Under the pieces are notes generated by a model. That model had not been told where the DNA came from, did not search any database, and was given only the letters and a program-made list of their open reading frames with translations. A program made the position numbers and the translations under genes. Positions 34,445 through 43,187 of a stretch of DNA of 64,000 nucleotides are shown piece after piece; within the stretch, counting starts at the first letter, position 1; each line of letters opens with the position of its first letter. This DNA comes from Microtetraspora malaysiensis (GTDB lineage: Bacteria; Actinomycetota; Actinomycetes; Streptosporangiales; Streptosporangiaceae): positions 62,001 through 126,000 of the forward strand of contig NZ_BBYJ01000025.1 of the NCBI RefSeq assembly GCF_001528665.1, in the 5' to 3' direction.

Positions 34445-35707
34445 CTATCGCCGACCGCGGAAGGTACGCCGCAGGTCGTCGACCCATTCTCCGGGGATCT
34501 CCCAGGGGATGAAGTGGCCGCCGTGGTCGTGGACGGTGGGGTTGACGAGGTTGTACCAGGCCCCCCGGTCGCTGTCGAGGAAGTGCCGCACCCGCTGGTC
34601 GGTGCGTACGCCGGGCGGGTTCTCATAGCTCACGAAGGTGATGCCCGTGGGCGCCTCGACGACCGGCCACCGGTCGTGGGACGGGGCCCACGGGTAGCGG
34701 TTGTTGTTCGCGTAGGTGCGGATCGAGGTGCCGATCGAGTTGGTCACCCAGAAGATCATGGCGTGGGTGAGCAGGTCGTCCTTGGTGAAGACGGTTTCGA
34801 TGTCGCCGCCGTTGTCGCTCCACTTCACCCAGCGTTCGAGGATCCAGGCGAGCATCCCGGCGGGTGAGTCCGACAGCCCGTGCGCGAGCGTGCTCGGGGC
34901 GAGCACGTGCGCGGCGAGATGGACGGCGAAGCGCCTGTCCAGGGCGACGACCTGCGCGTGGACGTCGGCGGGCAGGCCGTCCGGGATGGGGCGGCCGCCG
35001 CTGAGGTCCCAGGCCCGGTCGCCATTGAACAGGGTGAGCTTCTGGCCGGAGCCGATGTGGACGGCGTGCAGCGCGTGGGCGTACTTGTGCCCGAGCTGGC
35101 CGGTGACCATGGCGCCGACGTCGCAGCCGGCCGCGCCGTACGTGTCGTGGCCGAGGATCCGGGTCATCAGCGTGTGCCAGAGGTCGGCGACCTTCCAGAA
35201 GTTCATGTCCGGGTTGTTCGGCAGCGGGGTGGAGAACCCGAATCCCGGGAACGACGGCACGATCACGTCGAACGCCTCGGCGGGGTCGCCGCCGTACGCG
35301 CCGGGGTCGGCCAGCGGGCCGACGACCTTGGACCAGTGCCAGAACGTCCACGGCCAGCCGTGCGTGAGGATCAGGGGAGTGGGGGCGGGGCCGACCCCGG
35401 GCTTGCGCATGAAGTGCACCGGCACGCCGTCGACCTCGACGTGGTAGTGCTCGTAGGCGTTGATCTCGGCCTCGGCCGCGCGCCAGTCGTACCCGTCTCG
35501 CCAGTAGTCGACGAGTTCGCGCAGGTAGGCGGCGTTCACGCCGTAGTGCCAGTCGTCGTTGCCGACGTCGTCCGGCAGGCGGGTCAGCTCCAGGCGCCGC
35601 CGCAGATCCGTCAGCACCTCGTCGGGCACATGGATCGGCGCGGGTTCCAGCGGGAACGGCCGGGCCCCGGCGGGCGGGGTGCTCACACGGCTTGTCACAT
35701 GGCTCAT
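34445..35707 (-). CDS. Epoxide hydrolase (alpha/beta hydrolase with EHN domain)
   Basis: Hydrolase of 420 aa. The N-terminal EHN region (IHVPDEVLTDLRRRLELTRLP) is followed by oxyanion motif HGWPWTFWHW and nucleophile elbow AGCDVGA with Asp as nucleophile (the second residue before it is Gly, not the more usual Gly-Asn). The C-terminal His lies in HDHGGHFIPWEIP. Its ATG overlaps the stop of the upstream MarR gene (ATGA), so the two are one operon. It is similar in layout to the enzyme at 21743 but clearly diverged. Confidence 0.9.
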   Translation of the reverse strand: MSHVTSRVSTPPAGARPFPLEPAPIHVPDEVLTDLRRRLELTRLPDDVGNDDWHYGVNAAYLRELVDYWRDGYDWRAAEAEINAYEHYHVEVDGVPVHFMRKPGVGPAPTPLILTHGWPWTFWHWSKVVGPLADPGAYGGDPAEAFDVIVPSFPGFGFSTPLPNNPDMNFWKVADLWHTLMTRILGHDTYGAAGCDVGAMVTGQLGHKYAHALHAVHIGSGQKLTLFNGDRAWDLSGGRPIPDGLPADVHAQVVALDRRFAVHLAAHVLAPSTLAHGLSDSPAGMLAWILERWVKWSDNGGDIETVFTKDDLLTHAMIFWVTNSIGTSIRTYANNNRYPWAPSHDRWPVVEAPTGITFVSYENPPGVRTDQRVRHFLDSDRGAWYNLVNPTVHDHGGHFIPWEIPGEWVDDLRRTFRGRR

Positions 35708-36222
35708 CGTCGTCTCCTCGTACTCTCGCGCGGCGTGTCCGTGCCGGACCCCGCGACCTCCGGCACAGCGGCGTCGTGCTCACCGGCCGGCCGCCCGTGC
35801 AGTTCGACCATCCGGGCCAGGGCCGGGAGGGCGGCCGCGATGGACGCCCGCTCCGCCGGCGTCAGCCGGTCGGCCAGCTCTGAGAGCCGGGCGATGCGTT
35901 CGGCGCGGCGCCCGTCCACGATCGCGGCGCCCGCCGCGGTGACGTGGACGAGGACCGCCCGGCCGTCCGACGGGTCCGGGTGGCGCTCCACCAGGCCCTC
36001 GCGCTCCAGCTTGGTGACGATCTGCGTGATCGCCGACTGCGTGACCTGTTCGTTGCCGGCCAGTTCGGTGAGCCGCTTCGGGCCGCTGCCTGCCAGCGTG
36101 TGGAGCACGGACAGCGTCGTGAAGCTCAACCGGCGCTCCGACGGCAGCCGGATGTGCATCCGGGTGAAGTCCTCGAGCACATGGGTCAGGTCGGCGATGC
36201 GCAACTCGGCGAATTCGGACAC
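35704..36222 (-). CDS. MarR-family regulator
   Basis: Winged-helix regulator of 172 aa: RLTELAGNEQVTQSAITQIVTKLEREGLVERHPDPSDGRAVLVHVTAAG is the DNA-binding unit. The GTG at 36222 is preceded by TACAGT and seven bases, so the transcript is probably leaderless. Immediately upstream lies a perfect 32-base palindrome that overlaps the promoter. It is first in an operon with the epoxide hydrolase at 34445, implying autorepression relieved by an epoxide or its precursor. The last 30 residues are charged and poorly conserved. Confidence 0.88.
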   Translation of the reverse strand: MSEFAELRIADLTHVLEDFTRMHIRLPSERRLSFTTLSVLHTLAGSGPKRLTELAGNEQVTQSAITQIVTKLEREGLVERHPDPSDGRAVLVHVTAAGAAIVDGRRAERIARLSELADRLTPAERASIAAALPALARMVELHGRPAGEHDAAVPEVAGSGTDTPRESTRRRR

Positions 36223-36231
36223 GCGCCGAAC

Positions 36232-36263
36232 TGTATCAGTAACTTAATTAAGTTACTGATACA
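36232..36263. promoter_or_regulatory. Perfect 32-base AT-rich palindrome, MarR operator candidate
   Basis: TGTATCAGTAACTTAA followed directly by its exact reverse complement, with no spacer. It overlaps the minus-strand -10 hexamer TACAGT (36235-36230) of the MarR gene. Its base composition is strikingly AT-rich for this genome. Binding by the adjacent MarR protein is inferred. Confidence 0.75.
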
Positions 36264-36398
36264 AATAGCGGCCGGAAAAGCGCCGACCCCGGCGGCGACG
36301 GCCTTCAGCCCGTCCAGTGCGGGGATGGACGTGGGGAAGGGGTCCCGCCAGGTGCCGGTCTCGGCGGCGAACAGCAGGTAGCCGCGGTCGTTCGGCGT

Positions 36399-37544
36399 TC
36401 ACGAGGCGTGCCGTCTGTTCAGGCCGGACAACTGCCAGGCCAGCCGGGTGCGGACGGCGGGGATGCGGCCCGCCAGGGCGAGGACGAGGTTGCGCAGGAC
36501 GCGGCGGCCGGCGGCGGCGGTGGCCAGCGCAGTGAGCCGCCCGGCGAGGGCGACCACCTGCTCGGCCTGCGGGCGGCGGGTGGCGGCGTAGGAGTCGAGC
36601 AGACTGTCCGGTTCGCCGTCGAGCACCCGGGCCAGCGCCTCGCCCAGCTGTACGGCGTCGTCGATGCCCAGGTTCATGCCCTGGCCGCCGGCGGGCGAGT
36701 GGACATGGGCGGCGTCGCCGGCCAGCAGGAGGCGGCCCTGGCGGTAGGTGTCGGCGATGCGGTGGTGGACCCGGAAGCGCGAGCTCCAGATCAGCTCCTG
36801 CACCCGCGCGGGGTCGGCCTCGGGGCCGCGGGTGTCGAGCAGGTGCTGCACGAAGGGGATGCCGGGCTGCTCGGGGGCCTCGTCCACGGTGGCGACGATG
36901 CGGTGCAGGCCGCCGGGCAGCGGGGCGAGGACGACCAGTCCGGCGGGAGAAAAGTACAGGATGACCTCGTTCTGTGGCACTCCGCCGGACAGGCGGACGT
37001 CGGCCAGGACGAACGACTCGGCGTAGGTGCCGCCGGTGAAGCCGATCCCGGCGCTCTGGCGGATCGTGCTGTTCAGGCCGTCGGCGCCGATCAGGTAGGC
37101 GGCGCGGATGTGCCGACCGTCGTCCAGGGTGGCGGTGACGCCGTCGGCGTCCTGCTCGATGCCGGTCACCCGGGCCGGCCTGATCACCTTGCCGCCGAGC
37201 TCTTGCAGGCGGGCCAACAGGTGGGCCTCGGTGTCGGCCTGGGAGATCATCAGGGTGTAGGGGTAGGCGGTGGGAAGGTCGTCGAAGGGCACCGGCACCA
37301 GCACCTTGTCGCGGTCGCGGATGGTGAAGACCGGGGTGTGGATGCCGTGCGCGGCCAGCCGGTGGGCGACGTCGTACGGCTCCAGCACCTCCAGGGTGCG
37401 TGCGTGCACGACGGCGGCGCGGGAGGTGTTGGCACCGTCTGCCTGTGCGTCCACGATCATGACCTGCCTGCCGCGCTGGGCCAGGACGATCGCGGCGGTG
37501 AGCCCGGCGGGTCCGGCTCCGGCGATGAGCACTTCGGCGTTCAT
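36399..37544 (-). CDS. FAD-dependent aromatic-type monooxygenase
   Basis: Flavoprotein hydroxylase of 381 aa, group A. FAD motif AGAGPAGLTAAIVLAQRG is at the N-terminus. The DG motif is YLIGADGLNSTIRQSAGI, and the second FAD motif is GRLLLAGDAAHVHSPAGGQGMNLGIDDAVQLGEAL. It lacks the C-terminal thioredoxin-like domain of longer relatives. AAGGAGG stands seven bases before the ATG at 37544; the longer frame crosses the operator region. It is divergent from a TetR gene. Substrate unknown; such enzymes hydroxylate phenols, polyketides or antibiotics. Confidence 0.9.
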   Translation of the reverse strand: MNAEVLIAGAGPAGLTAAIVLAQRGRQVMIVDAQADGANTSRAAVVHARTLEVLEPYDVAHRLAAHGIHTPVFTIRDRDKVLVPVPFDDLPTAYPYTLMISQADTEAHLLARLQELGGKVIRPARVTGIEQDADGVTATLDDGRHIRAAYLIGADGLNSTIRQSAGIGFTGGTYAESFVLADVRLSGGVPQNEVILYFSPAGLVVLAPLPGGLHRIVATVDEAPEQPGIPFVQHLLDTRGPEADPARVQELIWSSRFRVHHRIADTYRQGRLLLAGDAAHVHSPAGGQGMNLGIDDAVQLGEALARVLDGEPDSLLDSYAATRRPQAEQVVALAGRLTALATAAAGRRVLRNLVLALAGRIPAVRTRLAWQLSGLNRRHAS

Positions 37545-37556
37545 GTCGCCTCCTTG

Positions 37557-37629
37557 GTCAACGGCTGTTGGCATTAACGTAGGCTGCGGCGCTGGCGTAG
37601 TCAACAGATGTTGGCCTACAATTGTTGAC
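37557..37629. promoter_or_regulatory. Three operators GTCAACNNNNGTTGGC
   Basis: GTCAACGGCTGTTGGC (37557-37572) and GTCAACAGATGTTGGC (37600-37615) are direct copies. A third copy with one mismatch in the arms lies on the minus strand at 37614-37629, overlapping the second by two bases and ending at the TetR ATG. All three fill the 85-base gap between the divergent monooxygenase and TetR genes. TetR binding is inferred. Confidence 0.65.
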
Positions 37630-38166
37630 ATGAGGAGATCCTCCGCCGAGACCAAGGCTGTGATCCTGGCCGCGGCCCGCGAACGCTTCGCCGCCGACGG
37701 CTACGACAAGGCCACCATCAGGGCCATCGCCGCCGACGCGCGGATCGACCCGGCCATGGTGATGCGCTACTTCGGCACCAAGGAGAAGCTGTTCGCCGCC
37801 GCGGCCGAATTCGACCTGGAACTGCCCGAGCTGGCGCCGGACCAGGCCGGCGCCGGCCTGGTCCGCCACTTCCTGCGCAAGTGGGAGGCCGACGAAGGGC
37901 TGCAGGTCCTGCTCCGCACCGGCGTGACGAACGAGGCCGCCGCCGAACGCATGCGGACGATCTTCGGCGGCCAGGTCATGCCGCTCGTGATCGGCCTGAC
38001 CGGCGATCCGGAGCGCGCTCCCCTGCGGGCCTCCCTGGTCGCCTCGCAACTGCTGGGCCTGGCCCTGTCGCGCTACATCCTGAAATTCCCGCCGATGGTG
38101 GCGGCATCGGAGGAAGAGCTCATCGCCTGGCTGAGTCCCATGATCCAGCGCTATCTCACCGAGTGA
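37630..38166 (+). CDS. TetR-family regulator
   Basis: Repressor of 178 aa with helix-turn-helix GYDKATIRAIAADARIDPAMVMRYFGTKEKLFAAA and a C-terminal domain of the AefR-like/tetracyclin-type C_17 group (GLVRHFLRKWEADEGLQVLLRTGVTNEAAAERMRTIF). The ATG at 37630 follows directly after the third operator copy, with no ribosome site. It is divergent from the FAD monooxygenase and probably represses both genes. Confidence 0.9.
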   Translation: MRRSSAETKAVILAAARERFAADGYDKATIRAIAADARIDPAMVMRYFGTKEKLFAAAAEFDLELPELAPDQAGAGLVRHFLRKWEADEGLQVLLRTGVTNEAAAERMRTIFGGQVMPLVIGLTGDPERAPLRASLVASQLLGLALSRYILKFPPMVAASEEELIAWLSPMIQRYLTE

Positions 38167-38206
38167 AACCACAACGCCCGCGCATCGGCCTCTCGCTGAA
38201 GGGGCG

Positions 38207-38749
38207 TTACGGACCGCTCGGGCCGCCGGTGAGGCCGCCGGTGTTCTTGATGATCACCGTGTCGCCGGCCCGGCTGAAGTCGTAGAAGCGGCGGGCGTCT
38301 TCCGTGCTCAGGTGGATGCAGCCGTGGGAGCTGTCGACCTGGCCGATGGCGGGATCCCAGGGCGCCGCGTGGACGAACAGGCCGGAGTCGGTCAGGCGCA
38401 CCGCCCAGTGGGCCACGAGGTCGTAATAGTTGGGATCATGCCGATCGCAGGTGATGTTCGCGCTGCACGAGGTCATCCTGACAGCCGCGTCCTTGTCGAG
38501 CACGTGGAAGGTTCCGGTCGGCGTACGGAAGCCGGGCTTTCCGAAGCCCGCGGTGAAGGTCATCACAGTGCGGCCGTCGTCCGTGACGGTCATCTGGTGT
38601 GTCGCCGCGTCGAGCGTCGAGACATGGCCCGCTGAGGCCGCCCGGGCGGGACCGGTGCCCAGCGTCAGGGCGGCCGCCAGTGCGCCGGCCAGTGCGAGCC
38701 GGGCGGCGTCACGAACGTGTGAGCGTGAGACTTGGCGTTGGCAGACCAC
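38207..38749 (-). CDS. Secreted L,D-transpeptidase (YkuD domain)
   Basis: Envelope enzyme of about 180 aa that would form 3-3 peptidoglycan cross-links or attach proteins to the wall. A signal peptide (ARLALAGALAAALTLGTGPARA) precedes a short YkuD domain with TFTAGFGKPGFRTPTGTFHV, catalytic His in VHAAPWDP and the active-site motif SSHGCIHLS with the nucleophile Cys. The domain stands alone without an Ig-like partner. The GTG at 38749 is a plausible start with GGTGA nearby. It converges with the TetR gene. Confidence 0.87.
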   Translation of the reverse strand: MVCQRQVSRSHVRDAARLALAGALAAALTLGTGPARAASAGHVSTLDAATHQMTVTDDGRTVMTFTAGFGKPGFRTPTGTFHVLDKDAAVRMTSCSANITCDRHDPNYYDLVAHWAVRLTDSGLFVHAAPWDPAIGQVDSSHGCIHLSTEDARRFYDFSRAGDTVIIKNTGGLTGGPSGP

Positions 38750-38842
38750 TTCTGATCACCGTCGCTCTCTACCCAAACCAGAGTATTCCGCCCTCTAGTG
38801 GACAGGTCGGACGAGGTCCGTGACTGCCGGGGGCACTGTGCC

Positions 38843-38848
38843 TACCCT
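38843..38848 (+). promoter_or_regulatory. -10 hexamer TACCCT for a leaderless sensor-kinase transcript
   Basis: TACCCT is followed by exactly six bases and the GTG at 38855. No ribosome site is present. A weak -35 (TGACTG, 38821-38826) lies 16 bases upstream. Confidence 0.5.
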
Positions 38849-38854
38849 TGGGCC

Positions 38855-40030
38855 GTGCATGTCGAGGGGCATCAAGGCCCGCTTCCGCTGATGATCCGGC
38901 GAGTCCGGCCGGGGCACTGGCTGGCTCTGGATCGGCTCGCCGCCGTAACTTACGCGCTCCCCGTCTTCCTGTTGCTGGCCAATGAGGTCAGGGGAGCCGA
39001 GCGGTTCGCGGTGGTTCCCGTGGGCGTGGTCGTGTCGGCGTTGCCGATCGCGCTGCGCCGTCCGCGGCCTATCGTCGCGTTCGGGCTCGCCCTGGCCGGG
39101 CTGGTCGCGGCGGAGCTGGTCGAGCGCGGGGCGATCATCTTGGGGATCCTGTCCGTGGCCTACGTCTTGTACGCGGTGGCGGCCATCTGCCGCCCGCGCA
39201 CCGCCTTCGTCACGCTCGGGATGTCGCTGGTCGCCGCCGTGGCGACCGGGATTCCCGGTTTCCCGCGCATCGGCGGGCCTCCGGTGATCTCCGTGCTGCT
39301 GTTCACCACGGTCTGGACCGTCGGGTACACCGTGGGCATGCATCGCCGCCACCTCGGGGAGTTGCTGCGTAACCAGGCCAGCCTGGCCAGGCAGAGTGTC
39401 ACCGACGAGCGGATGCGCATCGCCCGCGAACTGCACGATGTCGTCGCGCACGGCATGAGCGTGGTCACCGTACAGGCGGGATTCGGCGCCCTGGTGATCG
39501 ACGACAGGCCGCAGGAAGCGCGGGCCGCGCTCACGGCCATCGAGACCACGGGGCGCCAGAGCCTGGCCGAGATGCGGCGGCTGCTTGGTGTGCTCCGCGA
39601 GGAGGACCGGAGCGAAGGGCCCGATCTCGCGCCCGCGCCCGGGCTGGCCGACCTCGACCGGCTCCTGGAGCAGATCGCCGGGGCGGGAGTCCGGGTGGAG
39701 CTCACCATCACCGGGCCGCCCCGCGCGCTGCCTCCCGGGATCGACCTTTCGGCGTACCGGATCGTGCAGGAGGCCCTCACCAACGTGGTGAAGCACGCCG
39801 CCACCGGCTCGGCCAGGGTGACCCTGTGCTACGGGCCGGACGAGCTCTCCATCGAGGTCGCCGATGACGGCGTCGGCTCCCCGGAGGCCGGTGGTCCGCA
39901 CCTCGGACACGGCCTGGTCGGCATGCGTGAGCGCGTGCACCTGTACGGCGGCGCGTTCCACGCGGCGCCCCTGCCCGGACGTGGCTTCCGCGTCACCGCC
40001 ACCCTTCCCGCCACGGAGCACCCGGCATGA
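38855..40030 (+). CDS. Two-component sensor histidine kinase, NarL-partner type
   Basis: Membrane sensor of about 391 aa. Four to five hydrophobic segments occupy the first 160 residues. The HisKA_3 dimerisation box is RMRIARELHDVVAHGMSVVTVQAG with the phosphoacceptor His, and the ATPase domain has YRIVQEALTNVVKHA, VADDGVG and GHGLVGMRERV. GTG 38855 is chosen from the leaderless promoter; ATG 38891 is the alternative. No extracellular sensing domain is visible, so it may sense membrane state or a partner. Its response regulator follows 43 bases downstream. Confidence 0.9.
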   Translation: MHVEGHQGPLPLMIRRVRPGHWLALDRLAAVTYALPVFLLLANEVRGAERFAVVPVGVVVSALPIALRRPRPIVAFGLALAGLVAAELVERGAIILGILSVAYVLYAVAAICRPRTAFVTLGMSLVAAVATGIPGFPRIGGPPVISVLLFTTVWTVGYTVGMHRRHLGELLRNQASLARQSVTDERMRIARELHDVVAHGMSVVTVQAGFGALVIDDRPQEARAALTAIETTGRQSLAEMRRLLGVLREEDRSEGPDLAPAPGLADLDRLLEQIAGAGVRVELTITGPPRALPPGIDLSAYRIVQEALTNVVKHAATGSARVTLCYGPDELSIEVADDGVGSPEAGGPHLGHGLVGMRERVHLYGGAFHAAPLPGRGFRVTATLPATEHPA

Positions 40031-40077
40031 ACCTCAGCCTGACCGCCGCCCTCGCCGTCCCCGGGCGCGCGGCATGA
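40027..40077 (+). CDS. 16-codon ORF linking kinase and regulator genes
   Basis: An ATG at 40027 overlaps the kinase TGA as ATGA. The frame reads MNLSLTAALAVPGRAA and stops at 40077, where its TGA overlaps the response-regulator ATG, again as ATGA. The peptide itself is not recognised. Its value may be to carry ribosomes from the kinase to the regulator gene, which has no clear ribosome site of its own. It could also be chance. Confidence 0.35.
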   Translation: MNLSLTAALAVPGRAA

Positions 40078-40712
40078 CCGTCCGCGTGGTGGTCGCCGAC
40101 GACCAGACCCTCGTGCGCGCGGGGTTGTGCGGCATCGTGGACACCGCCAAGGACCTGACCGTCGTCGGCGAGGCAGGCACCGGCCTGGAGGCCGTCAAAG
40201 TGGCCCGCGCGCAGGCGCCGGACGTCGTGCTCATGGACATCCGGATGCCCGGCATGGACGGCCTGGAGGCCACCCGCCTGATCACCTCGTCCAGTGACAC
40301 GAAGGTGCTCATCCTCACCACCTTCGACCTGGACGAGTACGTGTACGCGGCGCTGCGCGGCGGTGCCAGCGGATTCCTGCTCAAGGACACCCCCGCTAGG
40401 GACCTGCTGGCGGCGATCAGGGTCGTCTCGGCGGGCGACGCGCTGCTCTCCCCAGGCATCACACGGCGGCTGATCAAGGAGTTCGCCGGCCGCGCTCACC
40501 CTGAGCCGCTGGAGGGCATTACCACGCGCGAGCGGGAGGTGCTCGCACTGGTCGCCGAGGGCCTGTCCAACGACGAGATCGCCGAGCGACTGCACATCGG
40601 GCCGGGTACGGCCAAGACCCACGTCAGGCATCTCCTGGCCAAGCTCGGCGCCCGCGACCGTGTGCACCTGGTGATCATCGCCTACCGCAGCGGGCTGGTC
40701 GCCGTGCGCTGA
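40074..40712 (+). CDS. NarL/FixJ-family response regulator
   Basis: Partner of the sensor kinase at 38855, 212 aa. The receiver domain has the acidic pair in VVVADDQTLVRAGL, phosphoacceptor Asp in VVLMDIRMPGMDG, and Lys in FLLKDTP. The C-terminal LuxR-type helix-turn-helix is TTREREVLALVAEGLSNDEIAERLHIGPGTAKTHVRHLLAKLGARDRVHLVI. Start at 40074. It activates or represses unknown genes; the secreted hydrolase just downstream is a candidate. A second such system lies at 57767. Confidence 0.93.
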   Translation: MTVRVVVADDQTLVRAGLCGIVDTAKDLTVVGEAGTGLEAVKVARAQAPDVVLMDIRMPGMDGLEATRLITSSSDTKVLILTTFDLDEYVYAALRGGASGFLLKDTPARDLLAAIRVVSAGDALLSPGITRRLIKEFAGRAHPEPLEGITTREREVLALVAEGLSNDEIAERLHIGPGTAKTHVRHLLAKLGARDRVHLVIIAYRSGLVAVR

Positions 40713-40835
40713 ACCCGGCATCGGCCGGAAGGCGTAGCCCCCCGGCGCGAAATGAGCCCTGGGGTAGACGACCTTGGCCGGGGCGGGTCACTAGCTTCGG
40801 AGCACTCCCACTTCCAATGATCAGAAGGAGTGCGT

Positions 40836-42038
40836 GTGATCTCCCCGCGAGTGGTGTGCGCCGCCGCCCTCCTGGCCGTCGCGTCGCTGACCGTACCGAC
40901 TGCCGCCGAGGCCAAGACGCAGTTCACGACCCAGGCTCGGCCCCAGGCCGCCGCCCCGCCCCAGCTGACCCTTCCGGCGCCGACGGGCCCCTCCCCGCTC
41001 GGCACGGTGTCCCTGCATCTGGTCGACCGCTCAAGGAAGGACCCGTTCGCGGGCGCCGGCCACGACCGCGAGCTGATGATCAGCCTGACCTACCCGGCCA
41101 GGAAGGTCGCCACGTACCCGGTCGCGCCCTGGCTGCCGCCCAAGGCAGCGGCCCAGTACCTGCGCCAGGTGGGCCTGCCTCCGGGAGCCGTCCTGCTGCC
41201 GCAGACCCACGGGCACGAGGGCGCTCCCGCCGACCGGCGCGAGGGCCGGTTGCCCGTTGTGCTGTACTCCCCGGGCAACGACTCCTTCCGCTCGGCCAAC
41301 ACCGTGGTGGTCGAGGAACTGGCCAGCCGGGGATACGTGGTGGCCACAATCGACCACACCTACGACGGCCTGGTGGAGTTCCCCGACGGCCGGGTGGTGG
41401 GCCCCGTTCACGACGGCGCCGGGACCGGCTGGGTGATCTACGAGCAGCGCATCGCCGACACCCGCTTCGTTCTGGACCAGCTCACGGTGCTCGACCGCGG
41501 CGGCAACCCCGACGCCGACCACCGCAAGCTCCCCAAGGGGCTGCGCGGCCTGCTCGACCTGAGCCGGGTCGGCATGTTCGGCTACTCGGCCGGCGGGCCC
41601 ACGGTCGCGTCCGCCATGTTCGAGGACCGGCGGATCAAGGCCGGGCTGGCCATGGACGGCCCGGCGGCGGGCCCGGTCGTCACCGCGGGGCTGGCCCGGC
41701 CGTACATGCTGATGACCGCCACCAAGGCCGTCCGCGACCAGCTCCCCGACCTGGCCACGTTCTGGTCGAATCTGAAGGGCTGGAAGCTCAACATCAGGAC
41801 AGAAGGGGTCGAGCACGCCTCCTACGGCGACCTGGAAATGATCGCCCCGCAGGCGGCGGCACTGCTGAAGTGGACGCCCGCCCAGCTCGCCGAGCAGATC
41901 GGCACGCTCGCCCCCAAGCGCGGCGAGGCCGTTCAGCGGGCCTACCCGTTGGCCTTCTTCGACCTGCACCTGCGGGGCAGGGGCCACCTGCTGGACGGCC
42001 CGTCGCCGAGGTTCCCCGAGGTCACACTCATTCCGTAG
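40836..42038 (+). CDS. Secreted PAF-acetylhydrolase-like alpha/beta hydrolase
   Basis: Esterase/lipase-like protein of 400 aa. A signal peptide (VISPRVVCAAALLAVASLTVPTAAEA) is followed by a proline-rich linker and an alpha/beta core: PVVLYSPGND, nucleophile elbow GMFGYSAGGPTVASAM with Ser, and His in GVEHASYGD. The order matches platelet-activating-factor acetylhydrolase isoform II relatives. AGAAGGAG lies five bases before the GTG at 40836. It is codirectional with the two-component system 123 bases upstream. Substrate unknown; short acyl esters are typical. Confidence 0.85.
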   Translation: MISPRVVCAAALLAVASLTVPTAAEAKTQFTTQARPQAAAPPQLTLPAPTGPSPLGTVSLHLVDRSRKDPFAGAGHDRELMISLTYPARKVATYPVAPWLPPKAAAQYLRQVGLPPGAVLLPQTHGHEGAPADRREGRLPVVLYSPGNDSFRSANTVVVEELASRGYVVATIDHTYDGLVEFPDGRVVGPVHDGAGTGWVIYEQRIADTRFVLDQLTVLDRGGNPDADHRKLPKGLRGLLDLSRVGMFGYSAGGPTVASAMFEDRRIKAGLAMDGPAAGPVVTAGLARPYMLMTATKAVRDQLPDLATFWSNLKGWKLNIRTEGVEHASYGDLEMIAPQAAALLKWTPAQLAEQIGTLAPKRGEAVQRAYPLAFFDLHLRGRGHLLDGPSPRFPEVTLIP

Positions 42039-42096
42039 CGTCGGGACGTTGGGAGCCTCGGCTCCCTCAAGCAGGCGGGCGCTAACGTCGTCGTCC

Positions 42097-42891
42097 ATGT
42101 GGATCAATCAGGTGACCGAGATCCTCCTCGAGGCCGCCGAAGTCGCGATCCTTCCCCGGTTTCGGGCGCTGGCCGAAGGAGAGGTCGCGGAGAAGTCTCC
42201 CGGTGAGGTGAGCACCGTGGCTGACCGTGAAGCCGAGGAATTGATCAGCCGTCGGCTGCGCGGCGTGCTGGATGCCCCGGTCGTCGGTGAGGAGGCCGCG
42301 TCCGACGACGCCGGACTCGTCACGGCGCTGCGGGAGGCGCCGGCGGCCTGGCTGGTCGACCCGTTGGACGGGACCTCGAACTTCGTCGCGGGCCGCCCCG
42401 AGTACGCGGTGATGGCGGCGTTGGTGCGAGGAGGGGAGACCGTCGCGGCGTGGATCGTGCGCCCCACCGAAGGCCGCGTATACGTCGCCGAAAAGGGGGC
42501 GGGGACCTGGCGCGACGGAGTCCGGGTGCGCCGGGAACCGGCCCCCGTCGATCCGGCGAAGCTGCACGGGGCGGTATTGACCAGGTTCCTCGATCCGCGG
42601 GCGAGGGCACGGGTCGAGGCGGCAGCACCCCGATTCGCCACCCTGGGGCCGGGCACCGCCTGCGCGGGCGTGGACTATCCACGGCTTCTGGACGGCGACC
42701 AGGACTTCGTCCTGTTCCGGCGGACCCTGCCCTGGGATCACGCGCCCGGCGTGCTGCTGCTGACCGAGGCGGGCGGTGTCGCCCGCCGTCCGGACGGCAG
42801 CCCCTACCGGCCCGGGGACCCGCGCCCCGGCTTGCTCAACGCCGCAGACCAGACCTGCTGGAACACCGTGCGCTCGCTTCTGCTGACCTGA
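42097..42891 (+). CDS. Inositol monophosphatase family protein
   Basis: Mg2+-dependent phosphatase of 264 aa. Metal motif 1 has VVGEEA (GEE), motif 2 is WLVDPLDGTSNFVAG, and motif 3 is PWDHAPGVLLLTEAGG (WDxxxG). Such proteins hydrolyse inositol phosphate, histidinol phosphate or related sugar phosphates. The ATG at 42097 follows TAACGT by eight bases. It stands alone after the lipase-like gene. Histidinol-phosphatase activity is possible because actinobacterial HisN belongs to this family. Confidence 0.87.
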   Translation: MWINQVTEILLEAAEVAILPRFRALAEGEVAEKSPGEVSTVADREAEELISRRLRGVLDAPVVGEEAASDDAGLVTALREAPAAWLVDPLDGTSNFVAGRPEYAVMAALVRGGETVAAWIVRPTEGRVYVAEKGAGTWRDGVRVRREPAPVDPAKLHGAVLTRFLDPRARARVEAAAPRFATLGPGTACAGVDYPRLLDGDQDFVLFRRTLPWDHAPGVLLLTEAGGVARRPDGSPYRPGDPRPGLLNAADQTCWNTVRSLLLT

Positions 42892-43187
42892 CCCACCGAC
42901 ACCGGCCAGGGCGTGCGCGGCGGTGACGGCGACCCCGTCCGCCGGGGACCGCCCCGGGAGACGCCCGTCCGCAGGGAACCGTCCATCTCCTTCACGACTG
43001 ATCCTTTTCCGTTGTCGACGACCGTCGCCAACCCAGAGGGCGGGTCGTGACATGCTCCCCCCGATCCGGGTAGCTGTGACGGTTACGGTGTCCACCGATC
43101 GCCACGAATTGGCTGGTGCACACCTACTGAAGGCAGGCAATTCCGCAGACCTTGGCCGTGGAACGCGGCCAGGAAGGGTGCGGCACG

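Noticed and set aside
42892-43187. Possible regulatory RNA or small gene before the EhpF-like gene
   Set aside because: I see only a weak GAATTG/CAATTC pair and no convincing frame, promoter or hairpin.
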